In this document: piece after piece, positions 34,449-42,352 of the stretch
Layout of the letters: each line of letters begins with the position of its first letter
Position numbering within the stretch: the stretch's first letter is position 1
NCBI RefSeq assembly: GCF_025264645.1
Contig: NZ_CP073696.1
Location: forward strand, 4,960,001-5,024,000
Direction of reading: 5' to 3'
DNA from: Edaphobacter lichenicola
GTDB taxonomy: Bacteria > Acidobacteriota > Terriglobia > Terriglobales > Acidobacteriaceae
Length of the DNA stretch: 64,000 bases
Notes under the pieces: model-generated
Told to the model about the DNA's origin: nothing
Databases searched by the model: none
The model's input: the letters and a program-made list of their open reading frames with translations, nothing else
Made by a program: the position numbers and the translations under genes

Positions 34449-36141
34449 GTGGAGACTCCAGAAGTTCGCTGATTGGCGGCTGCGAGGGATTTAGCTTCTC
34501 GTATGCGTCGAGCGCGTCGTGGAGACGGCTGAAGATCCATTGTGTGCCGATGGTTTCGGTGAGGTGATGGCGGTCGAAGTCCGATCTGGTGCTCCAGGCG
34601 AGGCGAGCGAATCCAAGCTTGACGCCGGATTCAGCGAGATTTTTGTGTAGATCCTCGACGATCCTCGCGGCGCTGTAGTCCACGTTTGCCATCGCTTCGG
34701 CGTCGACGATAAGCCAGCGGACTGAGGTTGGTGACGGTCCTACGAGAGCCATAATTTCGTCGGAGAATCGGCTGGCATTTGCATAAAAGAGGACAGCGCC
34801 AAAGCGGTAGAGGATGAGTCCCGGCTCAGTGACGGTGCCGGGAGTTGGCGGAACGAGCTTCCAGATGGCGCCTTCATCTGGGATCATGACGCCGGTGCGG
34901 GGATGGTAGCTGTGGTGCACGATTCGCAGCAGCGACATCACCATGGCGAGTACGATGCCCGTCTCGACGCCAGCTACGACGACGACAACGGTTGTGGCGA
35001 CTGCCAGTGCGAACTCGGCGGGACTCTCACTGCGGATGGCGGCGAGGCTGCGCAGCTTGATGAGGCGGATTGCGACGAGAAAGACAAGCGCGCCGAGGAC
35101 GCACTGTGGCAGATACTGCAGCGGCTTGGTGAGAAACAGAAGCACGAGAGCGACCACGGCGACGGTGGTGACTTGCGCGACCTGGCTCCGACTGCCTGCG
35201 CCCTCGACCATCGCGGTTTGTGTGGGGCTTCCGTTGACGACGAAGGTTCCGCTGAAAGCAGCAGCGGCGTTTGCGGCAGAGAGGCCGACGAGATCCTGAT
35301 TTTCGTCCAGGTGATGGTGGTGGCGCATCGCGTAGATGCGCGAGGTGGCGGCGCTCTGGGTGAGGATCATGACGGCGCACGCGGCTGCAATCGAAAACAC
35401 CGTGGGGATGTCTCTCCAACTGACATCGGGAACGGTGAGGTGCGGCAAGCCGGCTGTGACGGGTCCGACGATTGCAATTCCGTGTCCTGCAAAGTTCCAG
35501 ATTCCGCTGGCCGCTGTTGCGATGATTACGGCCAGCATGGGGCCCGGTACTTTGGGGGCAAATCGCTGAAGCGCGAAGACGAAGGCGAGAACGACGAGGG
35601 TTACTGCGAGCGTTGGGAGATGCAGCTTCGGAAGGCCGCGGACGACTTCGGCGAGCTGGAATACGGTCTTGTGAGAGGCGACCGGGACGCCAAGCATCTG
35701 TCCAAGGACGGCGATGCCAACTTGAAATCCGATGCCTGTGAGGAAGCCGGCGAGAACAGTTTGGGAGAGGAAGTCGGCGACGAAGCCGAGCTTACAGAGT
35801 CTGCCTACCAGCAGGAGAGCGGAGGTTAGCAGAGCTACCAGGCCTGCCAGCGCAATGTAGCGCGAACTGGCGGCGGGGGCCATTCCGGAGAGGCCGCTGC
35901 GAAGAATAGCCGCGGTGGCGGAGTCTGCGGCGACGACGAGGAGGCGCGATGAGCCGAAGGTCGCGAAGGCGAGAAGCGGCAGCAGCAGAGAGTAAAGGCC
36001 TGTAACGACGGGCATTCCCGCGATGCGCGTGTACCCGAGGGCCTGCGGGATGTCCATCGCGGCGAAGGTGACGCCGGCGATTGCATCGCGCTTTATTTTG
36101 TGGCGCTTCAGCGGCTTCATGCCTTGAAACAGATTCAACAA
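34438..36141 (-). CDS. SulP family anion transporter with STAS domain
   Basis: A 567-residue inner-membrane transporter. About 12 membrane helices fill residues 15-410, beginning with the SulP signature KRDAIAGVTFAAMDIPQALGYTRIAGMPVVTGLYSLLLP, split here for length into its two halves by the Gly-Tyr pair. GSSRLLVVAADSATAAIL follows, and AFSGTFVVNGSPTQTAMVEGAG is the usual second signature. A C-terminal STAS domain covers about 430-545 (LILYRFGAVLFYANASRFSDE, WLIVDAEAMANVDYSAARIV). Typical substrates are sulfate, bicarbonate or dicarboxylates; the substrate here is not clear. No carbonic anhydrase gene is adjacent. Confidence 0.9.
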   Translation of the reverse strand: MLNLFQGMKPLKRHKIKRDAIAGVTFAAMDIPQALGYTRIAGMPVVTGLYSLLLPLLAFATFGSSRLLVVAADSATAAILRSGLSGMAPAASSRYIALAGLVALLTSALLLVGRLCKLGFVADFLSQTVLAGFLTGIGFQVGIAVLGQMLGVPVASHKTVFQLAEVVRGLPKLHLPTLAVTLVVLAFVFALQRFAPKVPGPMLAVIIATAASGIWNFAGHGIAIVGPVTAGLPHLTVPDVSWRDIPTVFSIAAACAVMILTQSAATSRIYAMRHHHHLDENQDLVGLSAANAAAAFSGTFVVNGSPTQTAMVEGAGSRSQVAQVTTVAVVALVLLFLTKPLQYLPQCVLGALVFLVAIRLIKLRSLAAIRSESPAEFALAVATTVVVVVAGVETGIVLAMVMSLLRIVHHSYHPRTGVMIPDEGAIWKLVPPTPGTVTEPGLILYRFGAVLFYANASRFSDEIMALVGPSPTSVRWLIVDAEAMANVDYSAARIVEDLHKNLAESGVKLGFARLAWSTRSDFDRHHLTETIGTQWIFSRLHDALDAYEKLNPSQPPISELLESPPMS

Positions 36142-36197
36142 TTAAACAGACTCCTTTGCGCTGATCGCCGCGCGGCGGTTCGAGTGTGAGAGATGCG

Positions 36198-36593
36198 CTA
36201 AGCCTTGTCTTCCATCTGCAACCGCACCTTGGTGAAGTCCATCTGATTCCATCCTTCGATGATCTTCCCCTGCTGAAAGCGGATGAAGGAAGATCCGTTC
36301 ATGCTGAGGGCCTTACCTGCGGGTGAGAGCCCCAGGGAGGCGATCCACCGGACGGCGACCCAATCTCCCTCGGCGACTAATTCTTCGAGACTTATATGCT
36401 GATCGGGGAACGAACTCAAAAGGTTGCGATGGACCTGCTTGAATGCCTCCGGTCCTCGAATCACCGAGTCAGGATCCGGCAGGCCTTTTGACTGACCGTC
36501 CGGGTGATACAGCTCGTCGATGGTGGGCACTTTCCTCTGGTTCCATACCTCTTCGAACCAGCGTCGGGCTAAGGCCTTGTTTGTCTCGGACAT
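36198..36593 (-). CDS. SnoaL-like / ester cyclase family protein
   Basis: A 131-residue NTF2-fold protein from ATG 36593 with GGAGGA five bases upstream; the upstream ATG at 36644 is less likely. Features: NKALARRWFEEVWNQRKV, IDELYHPDG, FPDQHISLEELVAEGDWVAVRW and GSSFIRFQQGKIIEGWNQMD. This matches SnoaL-like polyketide cyclase-related proteins, most of which have unknown roles. It lies 56 bases after the SulP gene start region on the same strand. Confidence 0.82.
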   Translation of the reverse strand: MSETNKALARRWFEEVWNQRKVPTIDELYHPDGQSKGLPDPDSVIRGPEAFKQVHRNLLSSFPDQHISLEELVAEGDWVAVRWIASLGLSPAGKALSMNGSSFIRFQQGKIIEGWNQMDFTKVRLQMEDKA

Positions 36594-36682
36594 GGATTCC
36601 TCCAGGCAGCGAGGGTAGCACGCAACTACGAGTGAAATCAGCAATATTTCGTAGTCACTGCGGCGGCTGCAGATGCCGGAGA

Positions 36683-37429
36683 TCAGTTTTCTTCAGAGGA
36701 GTTGTCGCCCTCTTCGACGATCGAGGCTGTGCCGACGACGTCGTAGGTTGTGGCTTCGCCTCCTGTGGGCTTGATGGCGACGCGCATGGGCAGGCGCTGC
36801 CAATGCGCGGGTTGGCAGACGGGGATGAAGTGGTCTGTTTCCGGCCATTTGCCGATCTGCTTCTGGACGACGGGACGGCGCGCACCGATCTGGGCGACGA
36901 TGGCGAAGAGACCGCCTTTGGCCGTAGTGGCGATGCCGCAGTATGCGGCATAGTCGCGGAACCAGACCACATCGGAGACGTCGGAGTCGAAGTCGGGGAG
37001 ATGAAGCGCGGTGATGTGGCCGGTGACGCGGTCGACGGAGAGCCAGGGGCCGGGCTGCCAGATCCAGTGCGGCGCTGCGTCGGTGGGGAGAGCGTCGTTG
37101 AGCCGGAGGGCGCGGCGTACGGTGAAGGTGCGGTCAGTGACGTCGTGAATCTCGCCGGTGGTCCATTCTTTTTGGCGGTCGTCGACGAACAGCGGGCGGA
37201 CTTTGAGGCTGCTGGTCTCGTCGGCTTTAGTGTCGGGAGTCGCGTCAGGCTGCGTGTACGGCACCTTGTGAAACGGGCCAAGGGTGACGGTATGAACCTT
37301 GGGAGCCTTTGGAGCCGTGGCGAAGAGCGGATCTGCAGGATAAATCGTGAGCGCGATAAGGGCGAAGGTAGCGGCGAGATTGCGAACGAAGGGAGCTTTT
37401 GTGCTGGTCGTACGGGGAGTTGAACTCAA
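36683..37429 (-). CDS. Hypothetical exported protein
   Basis: A 248-residue protein starting at TTG 37429; no better start is visible. A hydrophobic segment at residues 18-38 (NLAATFALIALTIYPADPLFA) is a signal peptide or anchor. The rest has no recognised domain; motifs include GPFHKVPYTQPD, WIWQPGPWLSVDRVTGHITAL and DVVWFRDYAAYCGIATT. It ends in an acidic tail. I do not recognise the family. The neighbouring bactofilin gene is divergent. Confidence 0.65.
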   Translation of the reverse strand: MSSTPRTTSTKAPFVRNLAATFALIALTIYPADPLFATAPKAPKVHTVTLGPFHKVPYTQPDATPDTKADETSSLKVRPLFVDDRQKEWTTGEIHDVTDRTFTVRRALRLNDALPTDAAPHWIWQPGPWLSVDRVTGHITALHLPDFDSDVSDVVWFRDYAAYCGIATTAKGGLFAIVAQIGARRPVVQKQIGKWPETDHFIPVCQPAHWQRLPMRVAIKPTGGEATTYDVVGTASIVEEGDNSSEEN

Positions 37430-37757
37430 GGGATTGAACTCTCGCTGGGCAGATTTCAGATTATTTTCATGCTACCTGATGTGCCGTGTTCTCCCTGGAC
37501 CGCCGTTTCACGGGATTTACGGCATTAATTGCGGAATTAAAGGGATAAATGGCGGAAGAAACTTCGGTGGGATGGGGAAAGAACTTCAGAGGTATTGAAT
37601 GAGGTACGAATGCTGTGGAATACATTATGCAGACAGAGCAATCCATCGGCCTTTACAGAGTAGTATCGTGGAAAGAATGCGTGCTGCCGGCGTGGCAGCG
37701 CGTGCGACAGATCGCGGCGGGATATTTTTCAAGCAGTACGAAAGGACACAAACGAAT
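37430..37757. promoter_or_regulatory. Divergent region before bactofilin
   Basis: About 328 bases without a gene. It contains a short palindrome TTAATT (37525-37530) / AATTAA (37535-37540) with a 4-base centre, in an AT-richer stretch. The bactofilin frame is open from 37599, but the segment before 37758 does not look coding. Confidence 0.4.
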
Positions 37758-38288
37758 ATGTGGAAACCGAACCAGACTGGAAGCAACACTCCCTCAACTC
37801 CTGAACCAGTACGTCCATCGACACCGGCGACGAACTTTGAGGCCAGCCCTACCCGGCCCGCGACCGTAGGCGCAGGCGCCAACGCGGCGGCTGTCGCAAC
37901 AGGGGAGCAGGCGACGATCGGCAAGTCGCTCGTAGTTAAAGGCGAAGTAACCGGCTCGGAGTCTCTGTACATCGATGGCAAGGTAGAGGGCGCAATCAAT
38001 CTGCCGGGCAATCGCGTAACGGTAGGCCGCAATGGCCAGGTCGCAGCGAACATCGTAGCGCGCGAGATCGTCGTGCTCGGTAAGGTTCGCGGCAACTGCC
38101 AGGCGAGCGATCGTGTGGACATTCGCAGCGAGGGCTCGCTTACCGGCGATGTGATCGCAGCACGAATCTCTATCGAAGATGGTGCGTTCTTCAAGGGCGG
38201 CATCGACATTCGCAAGCCCGGGGGCACCGATCTGAAGGGTGGCACTGCTACCCCAGCAGCTGCTGAGCCTGTCGCCGTCGAAGCATAA
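37758..38288 (+). CDS. Bactofilin (polymer-forming cytoskeletal protein)
   Basis: A 176-residue protein from ATG 37758 with AAAGGA upstream. A Pro/Thr/Ala-rich disordered N-terminus of about 55 residues precedes the bactofilin beta-helix: GKSLVVKGEVTGSESLYIDG, VEGAINLPGNRVTVGRNG, ANIVAREIVVLGKVRGNCQ and GSLTGDVIAARISIEDGAFF. The C-terminus is again low complexity. Bactofilins polymerise without nucleotide and organise cell shape or envelope machinery. A terminator follows directly. Confidence 0.93.
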   Translation: MWKPNQTGSNTPSTPEPVRPSTPATNFEASPTRPATVGAGANAAAVATGEQATIGKSLVVKGEVTGSESLYIDGKVEGAINLPGNRVTVGRNGQVAANIVAREIVVLGKVRGNCQASDRVDIRSEGSLTGDVIAARISIEDGAFFKGGIDIRKPGGTDLKGGTATPAAAEPVAVEA

Positions 38289-38322
38289 GACGCAAAGCCC
38301 ACCACGATCTCGCTGAGTTATG

Positions 38323-38356
38323 ACGGCCCTGGATGACATCGGGGCCGTTTTGCTTT
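38323..38356 (+). terminator. Terminator after bactofilin
   Basis: Inverted repeat ACGGCCC (38323-38329) / GGGCCGT (38342-38348) followed by TTTGCTTTA. The T-rich tail reaches the stop codon of the convergent DUF2752 gene at 38355-38357. Confidence 0.75.
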
Positions 38357-38765
38357 ATTGAAAGAGTGGAAGCGGCAGCAAGTTGCGAAGAATGGCAAAG
38401 ACTGCGGCAATGCCAAAGGCACCGTAGATCGCCGCCTGCGGCGGCTGCGGCCAGCGCATGGTATCGCCGCGCAGAAGACGGCGATACCAAAGTGCACCGT
38501 AGAACGCGGCGACCGGTAGCAGAAGCGTCACGAGAGCGTTCGAGTGCATCGCTTCGCTGAAGTGTCCGCGGAGAACGGCGGCGAGAGCATGCGTAGCTCC
38601 GCAGCCGGGGCACTGAAGGTGAAGTGTCTCGTAGATCGGACAGCGCGGGTAGAAGCTGTATTGGCTCGGTGGGAAGCGTAGAAGAACGGCTGCTGCCGTT
38701 GCGATGATGGCCAGCGGCGCCGCACGCAATGTATGTGCGATAGGTCTGCTGGCTGGGGATGTCAT
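38355..38765 (-). CDS. DUF2752 membrane protein
   Basis: A 136-residue membrane protein from ATG 38765, which overlaps the previous stop as ATGA. The DUF2752 signature is present: FYPRCPIYETLHLQCPGCGATHALAAVLRG has Cys-x2-Cys before the Gly-x-x-Thr/His segment (quoted here to show the paired CPxC and CPGCG). Three hydrophobic helices lie at about 16-34, 75-95 and 110-130. The family has no known function. It is translationally coupled to the GYF-domain protein before it. Confidence 0.85.
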   Translation of the reverse strand: MTSPASRPIAHTLRAAPLAIIATAAAVLLRFPPSQYSFYPRCPIYETLHLQCPGCGATHALAAVLRGHFSEAMHSNALVTLLLPVAAFYGALWYRRLLRGDTMRWPQPPQAAIYGAFGIAAVFAILRNLLPLPLFQ

Positions 38766-39475
38766 CGAACTCCGCTCTGGTAGCGAGCAGCCTGCTTGAG
38801 CTGGTTGATCTCGTTGAGTTTGTATTGGAAGTAAATGCCGCCGAAGAAGAACGTCATCACCGCGTTCAGACGCAAGCCGAGTGGCTCGGGTCCATTGAAG
38901 TGCCGTTCGAGTGTGTCGCGCAGTGTGAAGCGAGCGATAAGCCGCATGACCCAGGCGGCGATGCCGATGAGACTGCCGAGAAAGTGCTGGTGAGGCTGGT
39001 TGTGATGGGCGATTGAGATCATCACGCCCCATGAGCCGCCGAAGTTAAGCACGATGAGCGCGGTCGCAATGATGTAGTACATCAGGGCTTTGCTGGCTGG
39101 CTCGACGCGATTGGCCCACGAGGCGATGACGAGATTCCAAACCATGACGAAGAGCGTGCAGGTTACGAAACCCAACAGCAGCTCGAGGACCCAGTTAAGA
39201 TTTGGCGGGTCGGGGTACGCAACGCCCGTGGGCTGTTGCGGGATGAGTGACGGTGCCGCGTAGGCTGTTGGCGCCGCGTACGCTGTTGGTGCCGCATACG
39301 CTGCTTGCGGAGCGCTGGATGTGCCGAGGATCTGGGAGACGGGCAGCCAGTCGGGCATCTCTTCGCTCTTGGCGAGATCGGTGGGCAGGATGTTGCCGGA
39401 GGCGACGTAGCGCTTAAGATCTTCGAGGGCGTAGGGGCCATACATTTGGCCGTTGCGCGAGACTTGATAGGTCAT
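38762..39475 (-). CDS. GYF-like domain plus DUF4234-type membrane protein
   Basis: A 237-residue protein from ATG 39475 with AGGAG upstream; the frame open to 39862 is not preferred. The N-terminus is a GYF_2-like domain (MTYQVSRNGQMYGPYALEDL, then WLPVSQIL). A linker carries three AAPTAY-type repeats. Four hydrophobic helices follow (ELLLGFVTCTLFVMVWNLVI, ALMYYIIATALIVLNFGG, LGSLIGIAAWVMRLIA and AVMTFFFGGIYFQYKLNEI), resembling DUF4234. Its role is unknown; the pairing with DUF2752 recurs in bacteria in my recollection. Confidence 0.8.
   Translation of the reverse strand: MTYQVSRNGQMYGPYALEDLKRYVASGNILPTDLAKSEEMPDWLPVSQILGTSSAPQAAYAAPTAYAAPTAYAAPSLIPQQPTGVAYPDPPNLNWVLELLLGFVTCTLFVMVWNLVIASWANRVEPASKALMYYIIATALIVLNFGGSWGVMISIAHHNQPHQHFLGSLIGIAAWVMRLIARFTLRDTLERHFNGPEPLGLRLNAVMTFFFGGIYFQYKLNEINQLKQAARYQSGVR
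39258..39302 (-). repeat. 18-base repeat in linker of GYF-domain gene
   Basis: Three diverged copies of an 18-base unit encode the repeated Ala-Ala-Pro-Thr-Ala-Tyr linker. They are in frame, so copy-number change would alter linker length only. Confidence 0.65.
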
Positions 39476-39634
39476 GCAGAACTCCTGGGAGATCGGGCTG
39501 TGGCGTGAACGTGTTGCACCGATCAAATCATGGACTGGTGGTTGGGCACAATCAGATTCTCGAATCACAGTTTGGTGGCCCGCAAATTGAATGTCATTGG
39601 CCACTGTCTCCCGCGAGTGTGAGAGGCTTGCTGT

Positions 39635-40591
39635 GTGGATCGTGCGGCCCTCATCGTCAACGCAGTCGCCGGACGAAGAAAAGATCTGCGCGTGCTTATT
39701 CCGGAGCTGGTGCAGATTCTGGAGCAGCGCGGGGTGCAGGCAAACGTGACCGTAACCACAGCCACTGGGGAGGCGCGGACCATCGCAGCGAATGCAGCAG
39801 CAAGCGGGTGCGATGTCGTCTTCGCCTGCGGGGGCGACGGAACCGCGCACGAGGTGCTGCAAGGGATTGTTGGGACGGCTTGTGCGCTCGGCGTAGTGCC
39901 GCTCGGAACGGCAAATGCGCTGGCGCGTAATCTAGGCCTGTCGCTCGACCCAATGAAGGCTCTTCAACAGCAGTTGGACTTTGTGCCTCGGGCGATCTCC
40001 GTCGGAGAGGTGCGCTGTGTCACGAAAGATGCTGAGGGGAGGCGCTACTTCACCGTCATGGCGGGCGCGGGACCTGACGGCGCGTTGGTATATCGCGCGC
40101 TTGCAGGGCGGGGATCAACGCTTGGCCGCGGTGTCTACTACACGCATGCCGCGAGATTATTTCTGACGCGCCGGTTCCCTGCGTTTCGAGTGGAGTATCA
40201 AAGCAGCGACTCCGGTGAGTGGGAGCAACGTCTCGCGGTCAGCGTGATGTGCGCTCGTGTGGCCGATCTTGGTGGGATTTTTAGTCGATTGACACGCGGA
40301 GGCTCTCTGCTCGATACGGACCTCGAGTTGGTTCTGGTGAAACCTCCGGCAGGAATCGGTTTGCCCGCGTGGTTCGCTCTTAACACCGTTGGTCTGCATG
40401 CGCAAAATCCGTGGGTGGAGACGGTGCGGGTGACGGAGTTCCGCTGTGTGCCCCTCACCTCAGACCATCCTGTTCATGCTGAAGTCGATGGGGAGTGGAT
40501 TGGGCATCTGCCGATGTCGGTGCAGCTGATTCCGCATGCAGCGTGGGTGCTCATGCCGGACGAAGTCGCGGCGGAGACAGTTCTACGGTGA
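39635..40591 (+). CDS. Diacylglycerol/lipid kinase family protein (YegS-like)
   Basis: A 318-residue protein starting at GTG 39635. The DAGK catalytic domain begins VDRAALIVNAVAGRRKDL and has VVFACGGDGTAHEVLQGIV with the GGDGT nucleotide motif, then LGVVPLGTANALARNLGLS. The C-terminal half ends with HPVHAEVDGEWIGHLPMSVQL, the typical D-G-E segment. It probably phosphorylates a lipid such as diacylglycerol or a sphingoid base at the membrane. The divergent GYF gene starts 159 bases away. Confidence 0.92.
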   Translation: MDRAALIVNAVAGRRKDLRVLIPELVQILEQRGVQANVTVTTATGEARTIAANAAASGCDVVFACGGDGTAHEVLQGIVGTACALGVVPLGTANALARNLGLSLDPMKALQQQLDFVPRAISVGEVRCVTKDAEGRRYFTVMAGAGPDGALVYRALAGRGSTLGRGVYYTHAARLFLTRRFPAFRVEYQSSDSGEWEQRLAVSVMCARVADLGGIFSRLTRGGSLLDTDLELVLVKPPAGIGLPAWFALNTVGLHAQNPWVETVRVTEFRCVPLTSDHPVHAEVDGEWIGHLPMSVQLIPHAAWVLMPDEVAAETVLR

Positions 40592-40627
40592 TCTGCGGCG
40601 ACGAGATTATGTGACGCAGCTTAGATG

Positions 40628-42268
40628 TCAGATGTCCTTGTTGTTCGCGGAGTCGAGCTGCGTGTCCTTCGCGGCGCGGCTTATCAGGATGCGCAGGTCG
40701 GTGACTTGATTGAGGTGAAACGCGGGGTTCGCAGTGGGTGCCGTGACAGCGATAAAGTCTGCACGGTTGACACCTTCGAGGAAGAAGCTGGGGCGTGGAT
40801 CCGGCTGTATCGGCTGGACCTCGACGTGGCTCATCTCCAGATTGCGGATGTGGCGAAGATAGAATCCCTGCGAGGGCATCGGGCCGAACATGCCGGGATC
40901 GGGGTACTTCTCTTCGAACTCCGGCGGTCGTATCGCAAGTGAGTCTTGCGATGCGCCACCGAGATGCTGTTGATAGATATTGGAAAGCTTGATGTCTTGA
41001 ATCGCGTGATCGGGCACGCCGCTAAGGATGGAGCATAGCCGGGAGTTGGCGTTGGAGCTTACCAGGTTGTCGATGAGGATGCGCTGCATAGTGCCGACTT
41101 TGGTGCTCTCCTTCGGTCCGCGCAGGCGAGCGCCAAGCCGAATGAAGATCGGCGAGGTGAAGATGTCGCGCATGGTGATGTTGGAGATAGTGATGTCTTC
41201 GCACAGTGCGCCGTCTTCGCTTTCGAGCGCGAGCCCATCGCAACCTTCGAAGACGCAGTTGGAGATGGTGATGTTTTTGAAGCCGCCATTCGACTCCGTA
41301 CCGCACTTGATGCGACCGGTGCGAGGGACGCGGAAGTCGGGCGCAAATTTTTTGAAGGTGCCGTCGAGGATCGTGCCCAGCTCGTAGTTGCCGGTGACGT
41401 AGCAGTTGGTGATGGTTACATTTTCGGTTGCTCTGCTATAGCCGAGAGCGTAGCTGCTCTTGGGGCAGATGCCGTCGTCCCACGGAGAGTTCACGGTGCA
41501 GTTGGAGACGTGGACATTTCTGCAGCAGTCGATGTCGATGCCGTCGCGGTCGGTGTCGATCTTGAGGTTGTCGATGGTGAGGTTGTCGACGCCGGTGAGG
41601 AGCAGGCCGAAGTGGCCGCCCTTGAGGATTGAAAAATCGCGGAAGATGACGTTGCGGCAGTTCTTCAGCGCAATGGCCTTGTTGCCGACTCCGGGCTGCT
41701 CGGCTTTGTAGACGGGGTAGTTGCCGCGAGCGCTGCGGGTGCCACCAAAGCTAAGACCCTTGCCGTAGATCAATCCGGGCCCGGTGATGCTGATGTCGTT
41801 GAGATCCTCGCCCCAGAGGAGCGAGTTGTGCCAGTGGTTGTGGCCGTAGTCCTGATAGGCGTCCCACGCGGTGTTGGGCTCTGCGGCGTCGTAGGTTCCA
41901 CCGTTGTAGCCGGTGGTTGCACCAGGCAGAGGAGAGTCGGCGGCAAGGATGGTCGCGCCCTGCGCCAGATAGAGCGCAACGTGACTCTTCAGATGGATCG
42001 AGAAGCAGAGCCAGGTCCCGGCAGGGAAGAGCACCGTGCCTCCGCCTGCGGCCGCTGCAGCTTCAATCGCCTTGTTGATCGCAGGCGTGTCGACGGCCTT
42101 GCCATCGCCGACTGCGCCGTAGGTGCGGATGTCGAAGATGCCGAGTGTAGGCGTCGAAGCTGAGGGATGAGTAGCAGCAAAGGCTGCGGGCATGGTGGTC
42201 GCGGCGGCTGCCAGACCTATGCCGCCTAGACGAAGAAGATCGCGGCGCGCAGAGTTGAAAGAGTCCAT
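40628..42268 (-). CDS. Glycoside hydrolase family 28 protein, Tat-exported
   Basis: A 546-residue secreted polysaccharide hydrolase. The N-terminus has a twin-arginine signal (NSARRDLLRLGGIGLAAAA, cleavage near AFAATH). The pectate-lyase-like start FDIRTYGAVGDGKAVDTPAI is typical of GH28. Catalytic-type acids are in DTDRDGIDIDC and DDGICPKSSYALG. GRIKCGTESNGGFKNITISN corresponds to the Arg-Ile-Lys region. Polygalacturonases and rhamnogalacturonan hydrolases share this fold; this form is closer to acidobacterial rhamnogalacturonase-like proteins in my reading. It follows the porin gene after 84 bases on the same strand, so uptake of its products by the porin is conceivable. Confidence 0.88.
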   Translation of the reverse strand: MDSFNSARRDLLRLGGIGLAAAATTMPAAFAATHPSASTPTLGIFDIRTYGAVGDGKAVDTPAINKAIEAAAAAGGGTVLFPAGTWLCFSIHLKSHVALYLAQGATILAADSPLPGATTGYNGGTYDAAEPNTAWDAYQDYGHNHWHNSLLWGEDLNDISITGPGLIYGKGLSFGGTRSARGNYPVYKAEQPGVGNKAIALKNCRNVIFRDFSILKGGHFGLLLTGVDNLTIDNLKIDTDRDGIDIDCCRNVHVSNCTVNSPWDDGICPKSSYALGYSRATENVTITNCYVTGNYELGTILDGTFKKFAPDFRVPRTGRIKCGTESNGGFKNITISNCVFEGCDGLALESEDGALCEDITISNITMRDIFTSPIFIRLGARLRGPKESTKVGTMQRILIDNLVSSNANSRLCSILSGVPDHAIQDIKLSNIYQQHLGGASQDSLAIRPPEFEEKYPDPGMFGPMPSQGFYLRHIRNLEMSHVEVQPIQPDPRPSFFLEGVNRADFIAVTAPTANPAFHLNQVTDLRILISRAAKDTQLDSANNKDI

Positions 42269-42352
42269 TGGGACGCCATGGTAGCAGATCGGATGTATGG
42301 ATTGGAAGTAGTTCTATAGGGAACAGGAGCCGCTGACCCGCGGTACGCTTGA

